Source of the DNA: Actinobacteria bacterium UBA3120
Lineage (GTDB): Bacteria > Actinomycetota > Actinomycetes > S36-B12
DNA length: 13,196 nt
Reading direction: 5' to 3'
NCBI GenBank assembly: GCA_002365735.1
Contig: DEZY01000028.1
Location: 12,766-25,961 of the forward strand
How positions within the stretch are numbered: the stretch's first letter is position 1; every line of letters starts with the position of its first letter. The notes below the pieces were generated by a model. That model did not search any database. It was not told where the DNA came from and saw nothing but the letters and a program-made list of their open reading frames with translations. A program made the translations under genes and the position numbers. Of the stretch, positions 6,716-13,196 are shown piece by piece.

Positions 6716-7408
6716 ATGCCACACGCACCCCGGTCGCTGATTCGGAATTTGGGTCTTGTCCTCGTGACAATCCTCCTGTTTTCGTTGTCAGCGGCCGTCG
6801 GTGCGCAGGCAACCGCCTATCGATACTGGAACTTCTGGACCCAGGATGGTGACACTTGGTCCTATTCCCCTGTGGGCCCGGCCAGCACCAATCCGACCGA
6901 GGGCAGCGTGCAGGCGTGGCGATTCGATGCCTCAAGTCCCGGGGTCGCAGGGCTGGCCCCCGCGAATTCACCGCGCGCAGCGTTCGAGATCGCTTGCGCC
7001 GACGTTGACCCCATCGTTGGCATCAAGCGCGTCGCAATTGTGATCGATTCAGGTGACCAGGCGCTCGCGCCCTCCGGAGAAACTCCACCCGAACCCGCGG
7101 TTTATTGCGCGGTGGGCACACTTGATGCCAACGGGTACGACCTTTTAAAATCCGTTGTCGTTCTGCGGACCGATGGTGGATTCACTTGTGGGATATCCGG
7201 GTACCCGTTGAGCGAATGCGCAACCCCGGTGGCTGACTACGTTGCGTCGACTCCACCCCAACCGATAACTACTCATCAGCCTGCTGTCACCGCAGATAAA
7301 CCAGCAGAATCTGCGGCGCAATCCTCACTCGCTCCGCTGGGAACCGCTTTAGTTTTTGGATTACTCTCGGTTGCCGGATTCTATTTTTGGCGTCGGAGCA
7401 AGTCATGA
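6716..7408 (+). CDS. SCO2322-family membrane-anchored extracytoplasmic protein
   Basis: A 230-residue protein recognised as the SCO2322 family, named after a Streptomyces coelicolor gene; function not established. It has a signal peptide (1-32, ending AAVGAQA), a conserved extracellular domain and a Pro/Thr/Ala-rich linker (about 178-204). A C-terminal membrane helix (about 205-225) is followed by RRSKS, which would leave the domain tethered outside the cell. Family marks are YRYWNFW (35-41), GPAS...GSVQAWRF (54-70), FEIAC (90-94) and CGISGYP...C (158-168). Cysteines 94, 131, 158 and 168 could form two disulfides. The first 40 mature residues resemble the last strands of the transcobalamin beta domain. 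It lies seven bases after the barrel protein, and its TGA overlaps the next ATG, so all are one operon. Confidence 0.85.
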   Translation: MPHAPRSLIRNLGLVLVTILLFSLSAAVGAQATAYRYWNFWTQDGDTWSYSPVGPASTNPTEGSVQAWRFDASSPGVAGLAPANSPRAAFEIACADVDPIVGIKRVAIVIDSGDQALAPSGETPPEPAVYCAVGTLDANGYDLLKSVVVLRTDGGFTCGISGYPLSECATPVADYVASTPPQPITTHQPAVTADKPAESAAQSSLAPLGTALVFGLLSVAGFYFWRRSKS

Positions 7409-8514
7409 TTGCGCGCTGGTTACATCCGGGTGCTTGGTGGTTGTGGTCACTTTCCCTGGCAGCGGCCGCATCCCAGACCACAAATCCACTTCTGTTGGCG
7501 CTGCTCATCGGGTCTGCGGTAATCGTGGTTGCATCGCGCAAACCGCAGGCGCCATGGGGAAAGTCATTTAACTTTTTTCTCTTTCTTGGTGCGATGATCA
7601 TCACGATTCGCGTCCTGTTCCAGTTTATTTTTGGTGCCGGCATGGGAACCACAATTTTGATTGAGTTGCCAGGTATTTCACTACCAGATTGGATGAATGG
7701 CCTGCGGGTAGGCGGGTCGGTCACGCTCGAGGCCCTTCTAGGGGCGTTTTACGACGGACTTCGCATCGCGACCATCGCAATTGTGATCGGGGCGGCCAAC
7801 TCACTTGCCTCACCGACCCGGCTGCTCAAAGCTATCCCAACCGCATTCTATGAATTGGGCGTCAGCATTGTGGTCGCATTAACTTTTATTCCGCAGCTCA
7901 CAGCCGACGCCGGGCGGATTCGTGAAATGCGCCGACTCCGAGGCAAGAACACAAAGGGAGTACGTGGATTCGCCTCCCTTGGGCTTCCCGTGCTTGCCGG
8001 GGCGCTTGATCGCTCAATTGTCCTGGCCGAGTCCATGGATTCACGCGGATATGGCAGGCATCGCAAGGAATCCGCCGTGGGTCACCGAATTTCAATTGGT
8101 CTGGTGCTGACCTCACTTTCCCTCGCGATCATTGGGATCTACGCACTTCTCACAGCCAGTTTGAGCGCCATGGTTGCGTTCATCATTTTAGGAACTGGCG
8201 TGCTCTTGGGCGGTGTCACACTGTGGCGGGCCGGTCTTACCCGCGTTCGCACTGTGTATCGACCCGATACGTGGGCGTTGCCCGAGTCTCTGGTGAGCGC
8301 TGCCGGTGTCACCGTCTTGGCAATTTTTCTCATTGCCCACTCCCAAGTAAATCAAGCTTTAGTGTTGACTCCTGAGCTGAACACGTGGCCTGCCTTGCCC
8401 ATATGGGGTTTAATCGCCTTTACGGTTGCCAGTACACCTGCACTTTCTTCCCCTCGTCCACCTGATCTAAATTCGAGTGCGGACGCTACATTGAAAGTCG
8501 AGGTCCGCACATGA
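7405..8514 (+). CDS. ecfT: ECF transporter transmembrane subunit EcfT
   Basis: A 369-residue polytopic membrane protein of the CbiQ/EcfT family, which couples the ATPases to the substrate-binding S component. The coupling helices carry the family signatures REMRRLRG (173-180) and ESMDSRGYG (209-217). There are several hydrophobic segments before and after them. The C-terminal part (about 230-345) adds extra membrane helices, so the protein is longer than the roughly 265 residues usual for EcfT. I chose the ATG at 7405, which overlaps the previous stop as ATGA and has GGAG six bases upstream. A TTG at 7387 in the same frame has no such site. Confidence 0.93.
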   Translation: MIARWLHPGAWWLWSLSLAAAASQTTNPLLLALLIGSAVIVVASRKPQAPWGKSFNFFLFLGAMIITIRVLFQFIFGAGMGTTILIELPGISLPDWMNGLRVGGSVTLEALLGAFYDGLRIATIAIVIGAANSLASPTRLLKAIPTAFYELGVSIVVALTFIPQLTADAGRIREMRRLRGKNTKGVRGFASLGLPVLAGALDRSIVLAESMDSRGYGRHRKESAVGHRISIGLVLTSLSLAIIGIYALLTASLSAMVAFIILGTGVLLGGVTLWRAGLTRVRTVYRPDTWALPESLVSAAGVTVLAIFLIAHSQVNQALVLTPELNTWPALPIWGLIAFTVASTPALSSPRPPDLNSSADATLKVEVRT

Positions 8515-10121
8515 TTCGTTTCGACAACGTGACATTTCGTTACTCCGACGAAGCCGAACCGGTATTGCGAAACGTCAACCAAGAGATCCCGGCTGGAGAA
8601 CTTGCGCTCCTACTGGGGGCGACCGGCAGCGGAAAAACAACATTTCTGCGCGCAATCAATGGACTAGTTCCACACTTCACTGGCGGGCATCTAGCTGGAG
8701 TAGTGAGTGTTAATGGCCGCTCAACCCAAGAGCATCAACCGCGCGAACTCGCAGACCTAGTGGGCTTCGTCCCGCAGGATCCGGTGTCAGGTTTTGTTAC
8801 AGATCTCGTTGAGGACGAACTCGCCTACTCAATGGAATGCCTGGGCGTAACGCCATCGGTGATGCGGCGTCGGGTTGAAGAGATCCTGGATCTACTTGGA
8901 CTCACGCAGCTACGCACCCGCCCACTGCACACGTTGAGTGGTGGTCAACAGCAGCGCGTGGCAATCGGGTCGGTCCTCACCGCGCAGCCACTCGTTTTGG
9001 TTCTCGATGAGCCCACATCCGCTCTTGACCCGGGCGCGGCCGAAGAAGTACTGGCTTCATTGCATCGCCTGGTTCATGATCTAGGCATCACCGTGATTTT
9101 GGCTGAGCACCGACTTGAGCGGGTCATGCAATATTGCGATTCGATCCTTCTCCTTGAGGGCGGTGAGATCAGTTCCGGATCACCCAGCGAACTCATGCAA
9201 ACCTCACCGATCGCCCCACCCGTGATTCACCTGGGTCGCCTTGCCGGTTGGGATCCCCTTCCGATCAGTATCCGCGATGCGCGCCGGGCAGCACCGCCAC
9301 TTCGCGCGTTGCTCGCCGACCACTCACCCGCCGTCCATGCCGTACCGACCCAAGCCCCGCGGATTGCTACCCTGCGCAAACTCCACTTCGCCTACGGAAA
9401 TCAGAGCGTTCTGCGCGGGGTTGACCTCGACCTTGATGCCGGCGAGATAACAGCACTCATGGGTCGAAATGGTGCCGGTAAATCAACCTTGCTGCGCGTG
9501 CTCGTGGGGCTTAAGGAACCTCTCAAGGGAAGTGTGCGCATTAATGGTGTGGATCCCCGAGCCGTTCCCACCAGTGATCTGTTACGCCACGTTGGATTCG
9601 TTCCCCAGCAGCCCCACGATCTTTTTGAAGCCCTCAGCGTTGGGGCCGAATGCAAAGCATCAGATACCGATGCCAAATGCGCGCCCGGTACGACCCGAGC
9701 GTTGCTCGCCCTAATGGCACCTGAAGTTGCCGACAATACGCACCCGCGTGATCTCTCCGAAGGTCAACAAATGCTGTTGGCCTTGTGCCTGATTGTGGCC
9801 GCAAAGCCACCGTTGCTCTTACTTGATGAACCAACCCGTGGCTTGGACTACCCCACCAAAAAGAAGTTGGGTGAGGTCCTTGTCGGCTTGGCGCAAAGTG
9901 GTCACAGCATTTTGTTGGCGACCCATGATGTTGAACTTGTTGCAGAGCTTGCCACCCGCGTTGTGATCATGGGTGATGGTGAAATTGTGGCAAATGGTCC
10001 AACCCCTGCTGTGATTACCGACTCCCCCATGTTTGCCCCACAAGTGTCCAAAATCCTGGCTCCCGAGCGCTGGATCACGGTTGAGCAAATCGCTCACGCA
10101 TTAGAACAAGAGTTGGCCTAG
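8511..10121 (+). CDS. Fused ECF transporter ATPase (EcfA-EcfA')
   Basis: A 536-residue cytoplasmic protein with two ABC ATPase domains joined head to tail; the fusion replaces separate EcfA and EcfA'. Domain 1 (about 1-240): Walker A GATGSGKTT (36-44), Q-loop Q89, signature LSGGQ (142-146), Walker B with D166/E167, switch H200. Domain 2 (about 285-515): Walker A GRNGAGKST (318-326), Q366, variant signature LSEGQ (415-419), D439/E440, H472. All catalytic residues are present in both halves, so both sites should hydrolyse ATP. The start overlaps the ecfT stop as ATGA. No membrane segment is seen; it acts with the EcfT and S subunits encoded on either side. Confidence 0.95.
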   Translation: MIRFDNVTFRYSDEAEPVLRNVNQEIPAGELALLLGATGSGKTTFLRAINGLVPHFTGGHLAGVVSVNGRSTQEHQPRELADLVGFVPQDPVSGFVTDLVEDELAYSMECLGVTPSVMRRRVEEILDLLGLTQLRTRPLHTLSGGQQQRVAIGSVLTAQPLVLVLDEPTSALDPGAAEEVLASLHRLVHDLGITVILAEHRLERVMQYCDSILLLEGGEISSGSPSELMQTSPIAPPVIHLGRLAGWDPLPISIRDARRAAPPLRALLADHSPAVHAVPTQAPRIATLRKLHFAYGNQSVLRGVDLDLDAGEITALMGRNGAGKSTLLRVLVGLKEPLKGSVRINGVDPRAVPTSDLLRHVGFVPQQPHDLFEALSVGAECKASDTDAKCAPGTTRALLALMAPEVADNTHPRDLSEGQQMLLALCLIVAAKPPLLLLDEPTRGLDYPTKKKLGEVLVGLAQSGHSILLATHDVELVAELATRVVIMGDGEIVANGPTPAVITDSPMFAPQVSKILAPERWITVEQIAHALEQELA

Positions 10122-10924
10122 TGCATGCGGTCCCTTTAGGCCGATCCTCGGCAATATCAATTGCCGCACTCAGCCTGATTGGTGTATTCAGTTTTCTGTG
10201 GCCATTTGTGGCACCCGCTGATTCATTTTTAGTCATCAACTCGAGTGAAGCCCCGTTACTTTTTGCAATAATTATCCCGCTGCTCCTGACAACCGTTTTT
10301 TCTCAGGTCAGCGACGGCGTCCTCAACGCAAAAGCAATTGCCCTGCTGGGAGCTTTAGCCGCAGTCATCGCTGTTTTGCGACCACTTGGCGCTGGACTCG
10401 GCGGGATTGAACCCATCTGGGTAATTCTGATCTTGGCTGGTCGAGCCCTTGGCCCTGGCTTCGGATTTCTCCTGGGATCTATTTCGCTACTCGCTTCGGC
10501 GATGTTTACCGGTGGAGTAGGGCCGTGGCTTCCGTTTCAAATGCTGGCCGCAGCCTGGGTGGGACTTGGCGCAGGGCTCCTTCCCAAGGCAAGCGGTAAG
10601 TGGGAAATATTTTTGTTGAGCTCCTATGCGGCAATCGCCTGCGTGGCATTTGGGTTTGTTATGAACCTGTGGTTTTGGCCATTTTCACTTAATCTTCCCG
10701 AACAGATTGCTTTTACACCCGGTGCAGCCGCGAGTGAAAACCTTCTTGCCTGGATCAGATTCAACATCACGACGTCTCTCGGCTTTGACCTGCCTCGCGC
10801 GGCGTTAACAGTGATCCTGATCGCATTGATTGGTTCGCCGATCTTGCAACTGCTGCGCCGGGCGTCGCGCAAAGCCGCATTTGATGCACCCGCCGTGTTC
10901 GCGGGCGCCGAGCGCATATCCTGA
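10121..10924 (+). CDS. ECF transporter S component, probable corrinoid uptake
   Basis: A 267-residue membrane protein with six to seven hydrophobic segments (about 11-31, 46-60, 72-92, 98-122, 134-155, 162-185, 225-245). The stretch GPWLPFQMLAAAWVGLGAGLLP (134-155) is typical of the S components paired with this actinobacterial ECF set. S components bind the vitamin directly and topple in the membrane to release it. The riboswitch and the neighbours point to cobalamin or a precursor such as cobinamide, comparable in role to the characterised ECF-CbrT B12 importer. The similarity to CbrT itself cannot be judged here. It starts with GTG overlapping the ATPase stop by one base (TAGTG), so translation is coupled. 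Confidence 0.87.
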   Translation: MHAVPLGRSSAISIAALSLIGVFSFLWPFVAPADSFLVINSSEAPLLFAIIIPLLLTTVFSQVSDGVLNAKAIALLGALAAVIAVLRPLGAGLGGIEPIWVILILAGRALGPGFGFLLGSISLLASAMFTGGVGPWLPFQMLAAAWVGLGAGLLPKASGKWEIFLLSSYAAIACVAFGFVMNLWFWPFSLNLPEQIAFTPGAAASENLLAWIRFNITTSLGFDLPRAALTVILIALIGSPILQLLRRASRKAAFDAPAVFAGAERIS

Positions 10925-10928
10925 CGTA

Positions 10929-11663
10929 GTGAGCGATTCTGGCGAAAGCGAAAACCCATTTGACCGGATTGAGTCGTTCACTCCCAACAGCCAGATCACC
11001 ATTAACCCACTAGCCACGGGGTCCCTGGCCGAGCTTGTGACCTGGTGGCAGCAGCGAGGCACCGTGCTGACCCCGCACCGACTTGAACCCACAGCAGGTG
11101 GCTTCGGTTCGGGATCTGCCGCCGTTGACGCGGCGGTGGACACCGGCGCCACGTTGCTGTACTTCACGAGCGACATGCAGGCCGATCCGGTGGTTACTCG
11201 AGCGATCATTGGATTGTTGACCCGCAAAGATGCGTGGCAGGTGACCCATCAACGATTAGGGACGAGCGATCAACAGGCCATGGACCAGATCACTGCCATC
11301 GTTGACTTGATGCGCGAAAACCGTGAGTCACGTGCGCAGCCACGCGAACTGGCCCTCCTTGACTCAACCGGTGTAATTGCCTTCTATTTGGATGCGCTGC
11401 TCGAGGCCGCTGTGCGCAAGACCCCCGTTATTTTAGGCTCCACCCAAGAACTCGCAGCAGCTCTGATCGGCCACCGAATCTCAATGAAAGCAAGCCGTTG
11501 GTGGCGCAATGCAGCTACCTCCCCTGATCGCGCGGTGGGTCAGGCGGTTGAGCGAATGGGTATTTCTTCCGGGCTTCCACTTGACCTCAGCGATGACCGA
11601 GGCGTCGGCGCGCAAATAAGCGTTGACCTGCTGCAGTCCTTTACTTCGGCGTCGCCACAATAA
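10929..11663 (+). CDS. Short, divergent CobT-like protein
   Basis: A 244-residue soluble protein that I align with the nicotinate-nucleotide:dimethylbenzimidazole phosphoribosyltransferase (CobT) family. TGSLAELVTWW (30-40) matches the substrate loop PPGSLGRLE. The region 85-180 matches the helix-strand run ending in PVVLDGF, here TPVILGS (165-171). GHRIS (181-185) matches the SHRSAE box, and LPLDLSDDRGVGAQIS (216-231) matches the end LLDLGLRLGEGSGA. True CobT is about 350 residues. The GDHGV motif is missing, and the catalytic Glu of GEGSGA is not kept. It may be a pseudo-enzyme, a lower-ligand binder, or an enzyme with changed chemistry. The start is GTG, four bases after the S-component stop, with no clear Shine-Dalgarno. 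It is the last gene of the riboswitch operon and overlaps gcvT at the 3' end. Confidence 0.7.
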   Translation: MSDSGESENPFDRIESFTPNSQITINPLATGSLAELVTWWQQRGTVLTPHRLEPTAGGFGSGSAAVDAAVDTGATLLYFTSDMQADPVVTRAIIGLLTRKDAWQVTHQRLGTSDQQAMDQITAIVDLMRENRESRAQPRELALLDSTGVIAFYLDALLEAAVRKTPVILGSTQELAAALIGHRISMKASRWWRNAATSPDRAVGQAVERMGISSGLPLDLSDDRGVGAQISVDLLQSFTSASPQ

Positions 11664-12750
11664 ATGGCAATGAGACGTTGGTGCATTCGAGTGCCTTACC
11701 GCGCACGTCAATGAACATTGTTGCCAATTTTTCATGCTCAACGTCGACCAGGGCCAGTGCGATCCCTTCTTTCAAAGATGGCGAGAAAGTTCCGCTCGTA
11801 ATTTCACCGATCTTGTGCTGTAACTCAAGATCGCTATACACATCCATGTGGGCTCTGGGAATTCCTCGACCAGTTGCTCTGAGTGCGACACGTTTACGCA
11901 CAGCACCCTGAACCCGGGTTGCTTGCAACGCTTCTTTACCATCGAAATCGGGCTTGTCCCAACCGACCGCCCAGGAAATCTTTGCTTCCAGGGGCGAGAT
12001 GCTGGGGCTAATGTCTTGGCCGTGTAATGGGTACCCCATTTCGGTTCTGAGAATATCCCGCGCGCCCAGACCGGCCGGAATTCCGCCCACTTGCGCGGCA
12101 GCGACAATCGAGCGATCCCACATTTGTTGCAACACGCCTACCGGTGCAACGAGTTCGAATCCAACCTCACCGGTGTAACCGGTTCGACAAATTATTACCC
12201 TTTCACCGTCAACGTCCGCCTGCAACCAGTTCATGTAGTCGCAGTCAAATGGCAGGCCCATCCGGCCAAGGACATTTGCTGCTAACGGTCCTTGGATGGC
12301 AATAATCCCGTACTCATTATGTAAGTTTTCAATTATGATCCCAGACGGAAGCGCCTCACTAAGTCTCTGAAAAACTTTGGTTGCGTTAGTCGCGTTAGGA
12401 ATAATAAATATGTTGTCTTCGGAGAATCGGTAAATGATGAAGTCGTCGACTACTCCGCCATTTTCATTACACAACATGGAGTACTGGGCCTGACCATTAC
12501 CGATCTTGGCTAAATCGCTCGCGACAATTGAGTTGAGGGCCGAGAGCGCTCCCGGGCCCGTGACCCGAAGCTTGCCCATATGGGATACGTCAAAAACTCC
12601 CACGGTTGAGCGGACCGCGCCGTGCTCGGCCACCGCTCCTGCATACTCGATCGGCATTTCCCAACCACCGAAATCTGCGCACTTTGCCCCCAAGCTTTGG
12701 TGACTGGCAAACAAAGGAGTGTGCAAAAGGTCCGAAGGTGGGGTTGACAT
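11641..12750 (-). CDS. gcvT: Glycine cleavage system T protein (aminomethyltransferase)
   Basis: A 369-residue enzyme that takes the aminomethyl group from GcvH, releases ammonia and passes the one-carbon unit to tetrahydrofolate. Motifs in order: FGGWEMPIEY (27-36), GVFDVSHMGK (51-60), GGVVDDFIIYR (98-108), which holds the catalytic Asp, RTGYTGEVGFE, GARDILRTEMGYPLHGQDI, and the C-terminal barrel domain with GEITSGTFSPSL. Length is normal. The ATG has no Shine-Dalgarno but lies seven bases after a TAGGCT -10 box, so the mRNA is probably leaderless. Its last 23 bases overlap the cobT-like gene on the other strand. gcvH and gcvP are not in the window. Confidence 0.95.
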   Translation of the reverse strand: MSTPPSDLLHTPLFASHQSLGAKCADFGGWEMPIEYAGAVAEHGAVRSTVGVFDVSHMGKLRVTGPGALSALNSIVASDLAKIGNGQAQYSMLCNENGGVVDDFIIYRFSEDNIFIIPNATNATKVFQRLSEALPSGIIIENLHNEYGIIAIQGPLAANVLGRMGLPFDCDYMNWLQADVDGERVIICRTGYTGEVGFELVAPVGVLQQMWDRSIVAAAQVGGIPAGLGARDILRTEMGYPLHGQDISPSISPLEAKISWAVGWDKPDFDGKEALQATRVQGAVRKRVALRATGRGIPRAHMDVYSDLELQHKIGEITSGTFSPSLKEGIALALVDVEHEKLATMFIDVRGKALECTNVSLPFIVATPK

Positions 12751-12757
12751 GAGCGAC

Positions 12758-12767
12758 AGCCTAGACT
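12758..12767. promoter_or_regulatory. Bidirectional promoter core between gcvT and pepA
   Basis: AGCCTAGACT is a near-perfect palindrome. Read on the plus strand it gives TAGACT (12762-12767), six bases before the pepA ATG. Read on the minus strand it gives TAGGCT (12763-12758), seven bases before the gcvT ATG. Both fit TAnnnT -10 boxes at the distance that puts the start site on the A of each ATG. A TTGCGG 17 bp upstream could be the -35 for gcvT; none is clear for pepA. The two start codons are only 23 bp apart. Confidence 0.65.
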
Positions 12768-12773
12768 TTGAGC

Positions 12774-13196
12774 ATGCCTACCGCAAAGAAAAGTGCCCCT
12801 ACCTCTCGCGCAAAATCCACGCTTGCAGCATCTGTCCCACGCTTCACGCTTACCGCGACCAAGCCGAAAGACCTCGTTGCTGACGCCTTGATTGTGAACA
12901 CCGCTCCGGGCAAGGGCAACAGCGTGGAGCTTGTTGCACACGGCTTCACCCCCACTCAGGCACAACGGATCGCCACCGAAATCGCGCATCTGGGCGGCAC
13001 GGGTGCCCTCGGTGAGGTAGTCACACTTGCATCTGGCGCTGGGGTCAAATCCCCCGTACTCATCGCAGTTGGCCTGGGTGATTTCCGCAACGGATTCGAT
13101 CTCGAGCAGTTTCGCCGCGCGATGGGTAATGGTGTCCGCGCGCTTTCTGGAGCCAAGAAAGTTGCCATTTCTGGTGGTCACTCTCCCGAGCATGTC
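12774..13196 (+). CDS. pepA: Leucyl aminopeptidase (M17), N-terminal part
   Basis: A partial gene: 141 codons are open from ATG to the window edge. The translation begins MPTAKKSAPTSRAKSTLAAS and contains the features of the M17 N-terminal domain: DLVADALIVNT (strand and macro-like fold start), SPVLIAVGLGD (the conserved glycine turn) and FRRAMGNGVRALSG followed by KVAISGG. The zinc-binding catalytic domain lies beyond position 13196. The family hydrolyses N-terminal residues from peptides in the cytosol using two metal ions. No Shine-Dalgarno is seen; a TAGACT box six bases upstream points to a leaderless mRNA. Confidence 0.88.
   Translation, partial: MPTAKKSAPTSRAKSTLAASVPRFTLTATKPKDLVADALIVNTAPGKGNSVELVAHGFTPTQAQRIATEIAHLGGTGALGEVVTLASGAGVKSPVLIAVGLGDFRNGFDLEQFRRAMGNGVRALSGAKKVAISGGHSPEHV

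Noticed and set aside
8139..8582. Minus-strand frames inside ecfT and the ATPase gene
   Set aside because: They lie opposite clear coding sequence, have no ribosome sites, and their translations show no family pattern.
10830..10928. Longer cobT-like gene starting inside the S-component gene
   Set aside because: It would overlap the S component by about 95 bases with a low-complexity, Pro/Cys/Arg-rich extension that does not look like CobT. The GTG at 10929 fits the operon spacing.
12744..12749. Perfect TTGACA as the -35 of pepA
   Set aside because: It is only 12 bp from TAGACT, too short for a normal promoter, and it lies across the gcvT start codon.
1..13196. CRISPR arrays, insertion sequences, prophage genes, tRNA and rRNA
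   Set aside because: I saw no regularly spaced repeats, transposase or integrase motifs, cloverleaf sequence or rRNA-like stretch. The window reads as ordinary chromosome.

Overview
The window looks like a piece of a free-living, probably freshwater, planktonic actinobacterium. It holds an actinorhodopsin proton pump, a psp operon in the actinobacterial layout (pspA-htpX-pspAB), a DUF3043 membrane protein, a small protein ending in the YGPMSL pattern and an SCO2322-family protein. Gene packing is tight (ATGA overlaps, short gaps), GTG starts are common, and one promoter region looks leaderless. The genus cannot be fixed from this sequence. The first 13 bases match the 3' end of an Illumina adapter, so the left edge is a sequencing artefact at a contig end.

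Layout. 1-93: adapter remnant and a strong terminator. 94-936 (-): actinorhodopsin, preceded by an unusual leader (937-1171) with a 13-codon ORF, a hairpin and a tandem repeat. 1172-3413 (-): membrane-stress operon pspA, htpX, pspAB. 3523-5360 (+): DUF3043 protein, aldo/keto reductase and a 70-residue conserved actinobacterial protein. 5361-5670: a cobalamin riboswitch with an intrinsic terminator. 5671-11663 (+): a six-gene operon under that riboswitch. It encodes a secreted alpha/alpha-barrel protein, an SCO2322-family membrane-anchored extracytoplasmic protein, an ECF transporter (EcfT, fused EcfA-EcfA', S component) and a short, divergent CobT-like protein. 11641-12750 (-): gcvT, overlapping the cobT-like gene tail to tail. 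12774-13196 (+): start of pepA (M17 leucyl aminopeptidase), running off the right edge and divergent from gcvT across only 23 bp.

How it works together. The riboswitch ties the six-gene operon to corrinoid status. The ECF module is the importer. The two exported proteins are the likely capture stage. The first has six repeated helices typical of an alpha6/alpha6 barrel. The second starts with a YW...GP...P.(E/D)G...WRF stretch resembling the last strands of the transcobalamin/intrinsic-factor beta domain. My main hypothesis is that together they form a split bacterial counterpart of transcobalamin that hands B12 to the ECF importer. The CobT-like last gene would act on, or sense, the lower ligand, but it lacks recognisable catalytic motifs. 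Other points of interest are the bidirectional palindromic -10 between gcvT and pepA and the leader ORF upstream of the rhodopsin.
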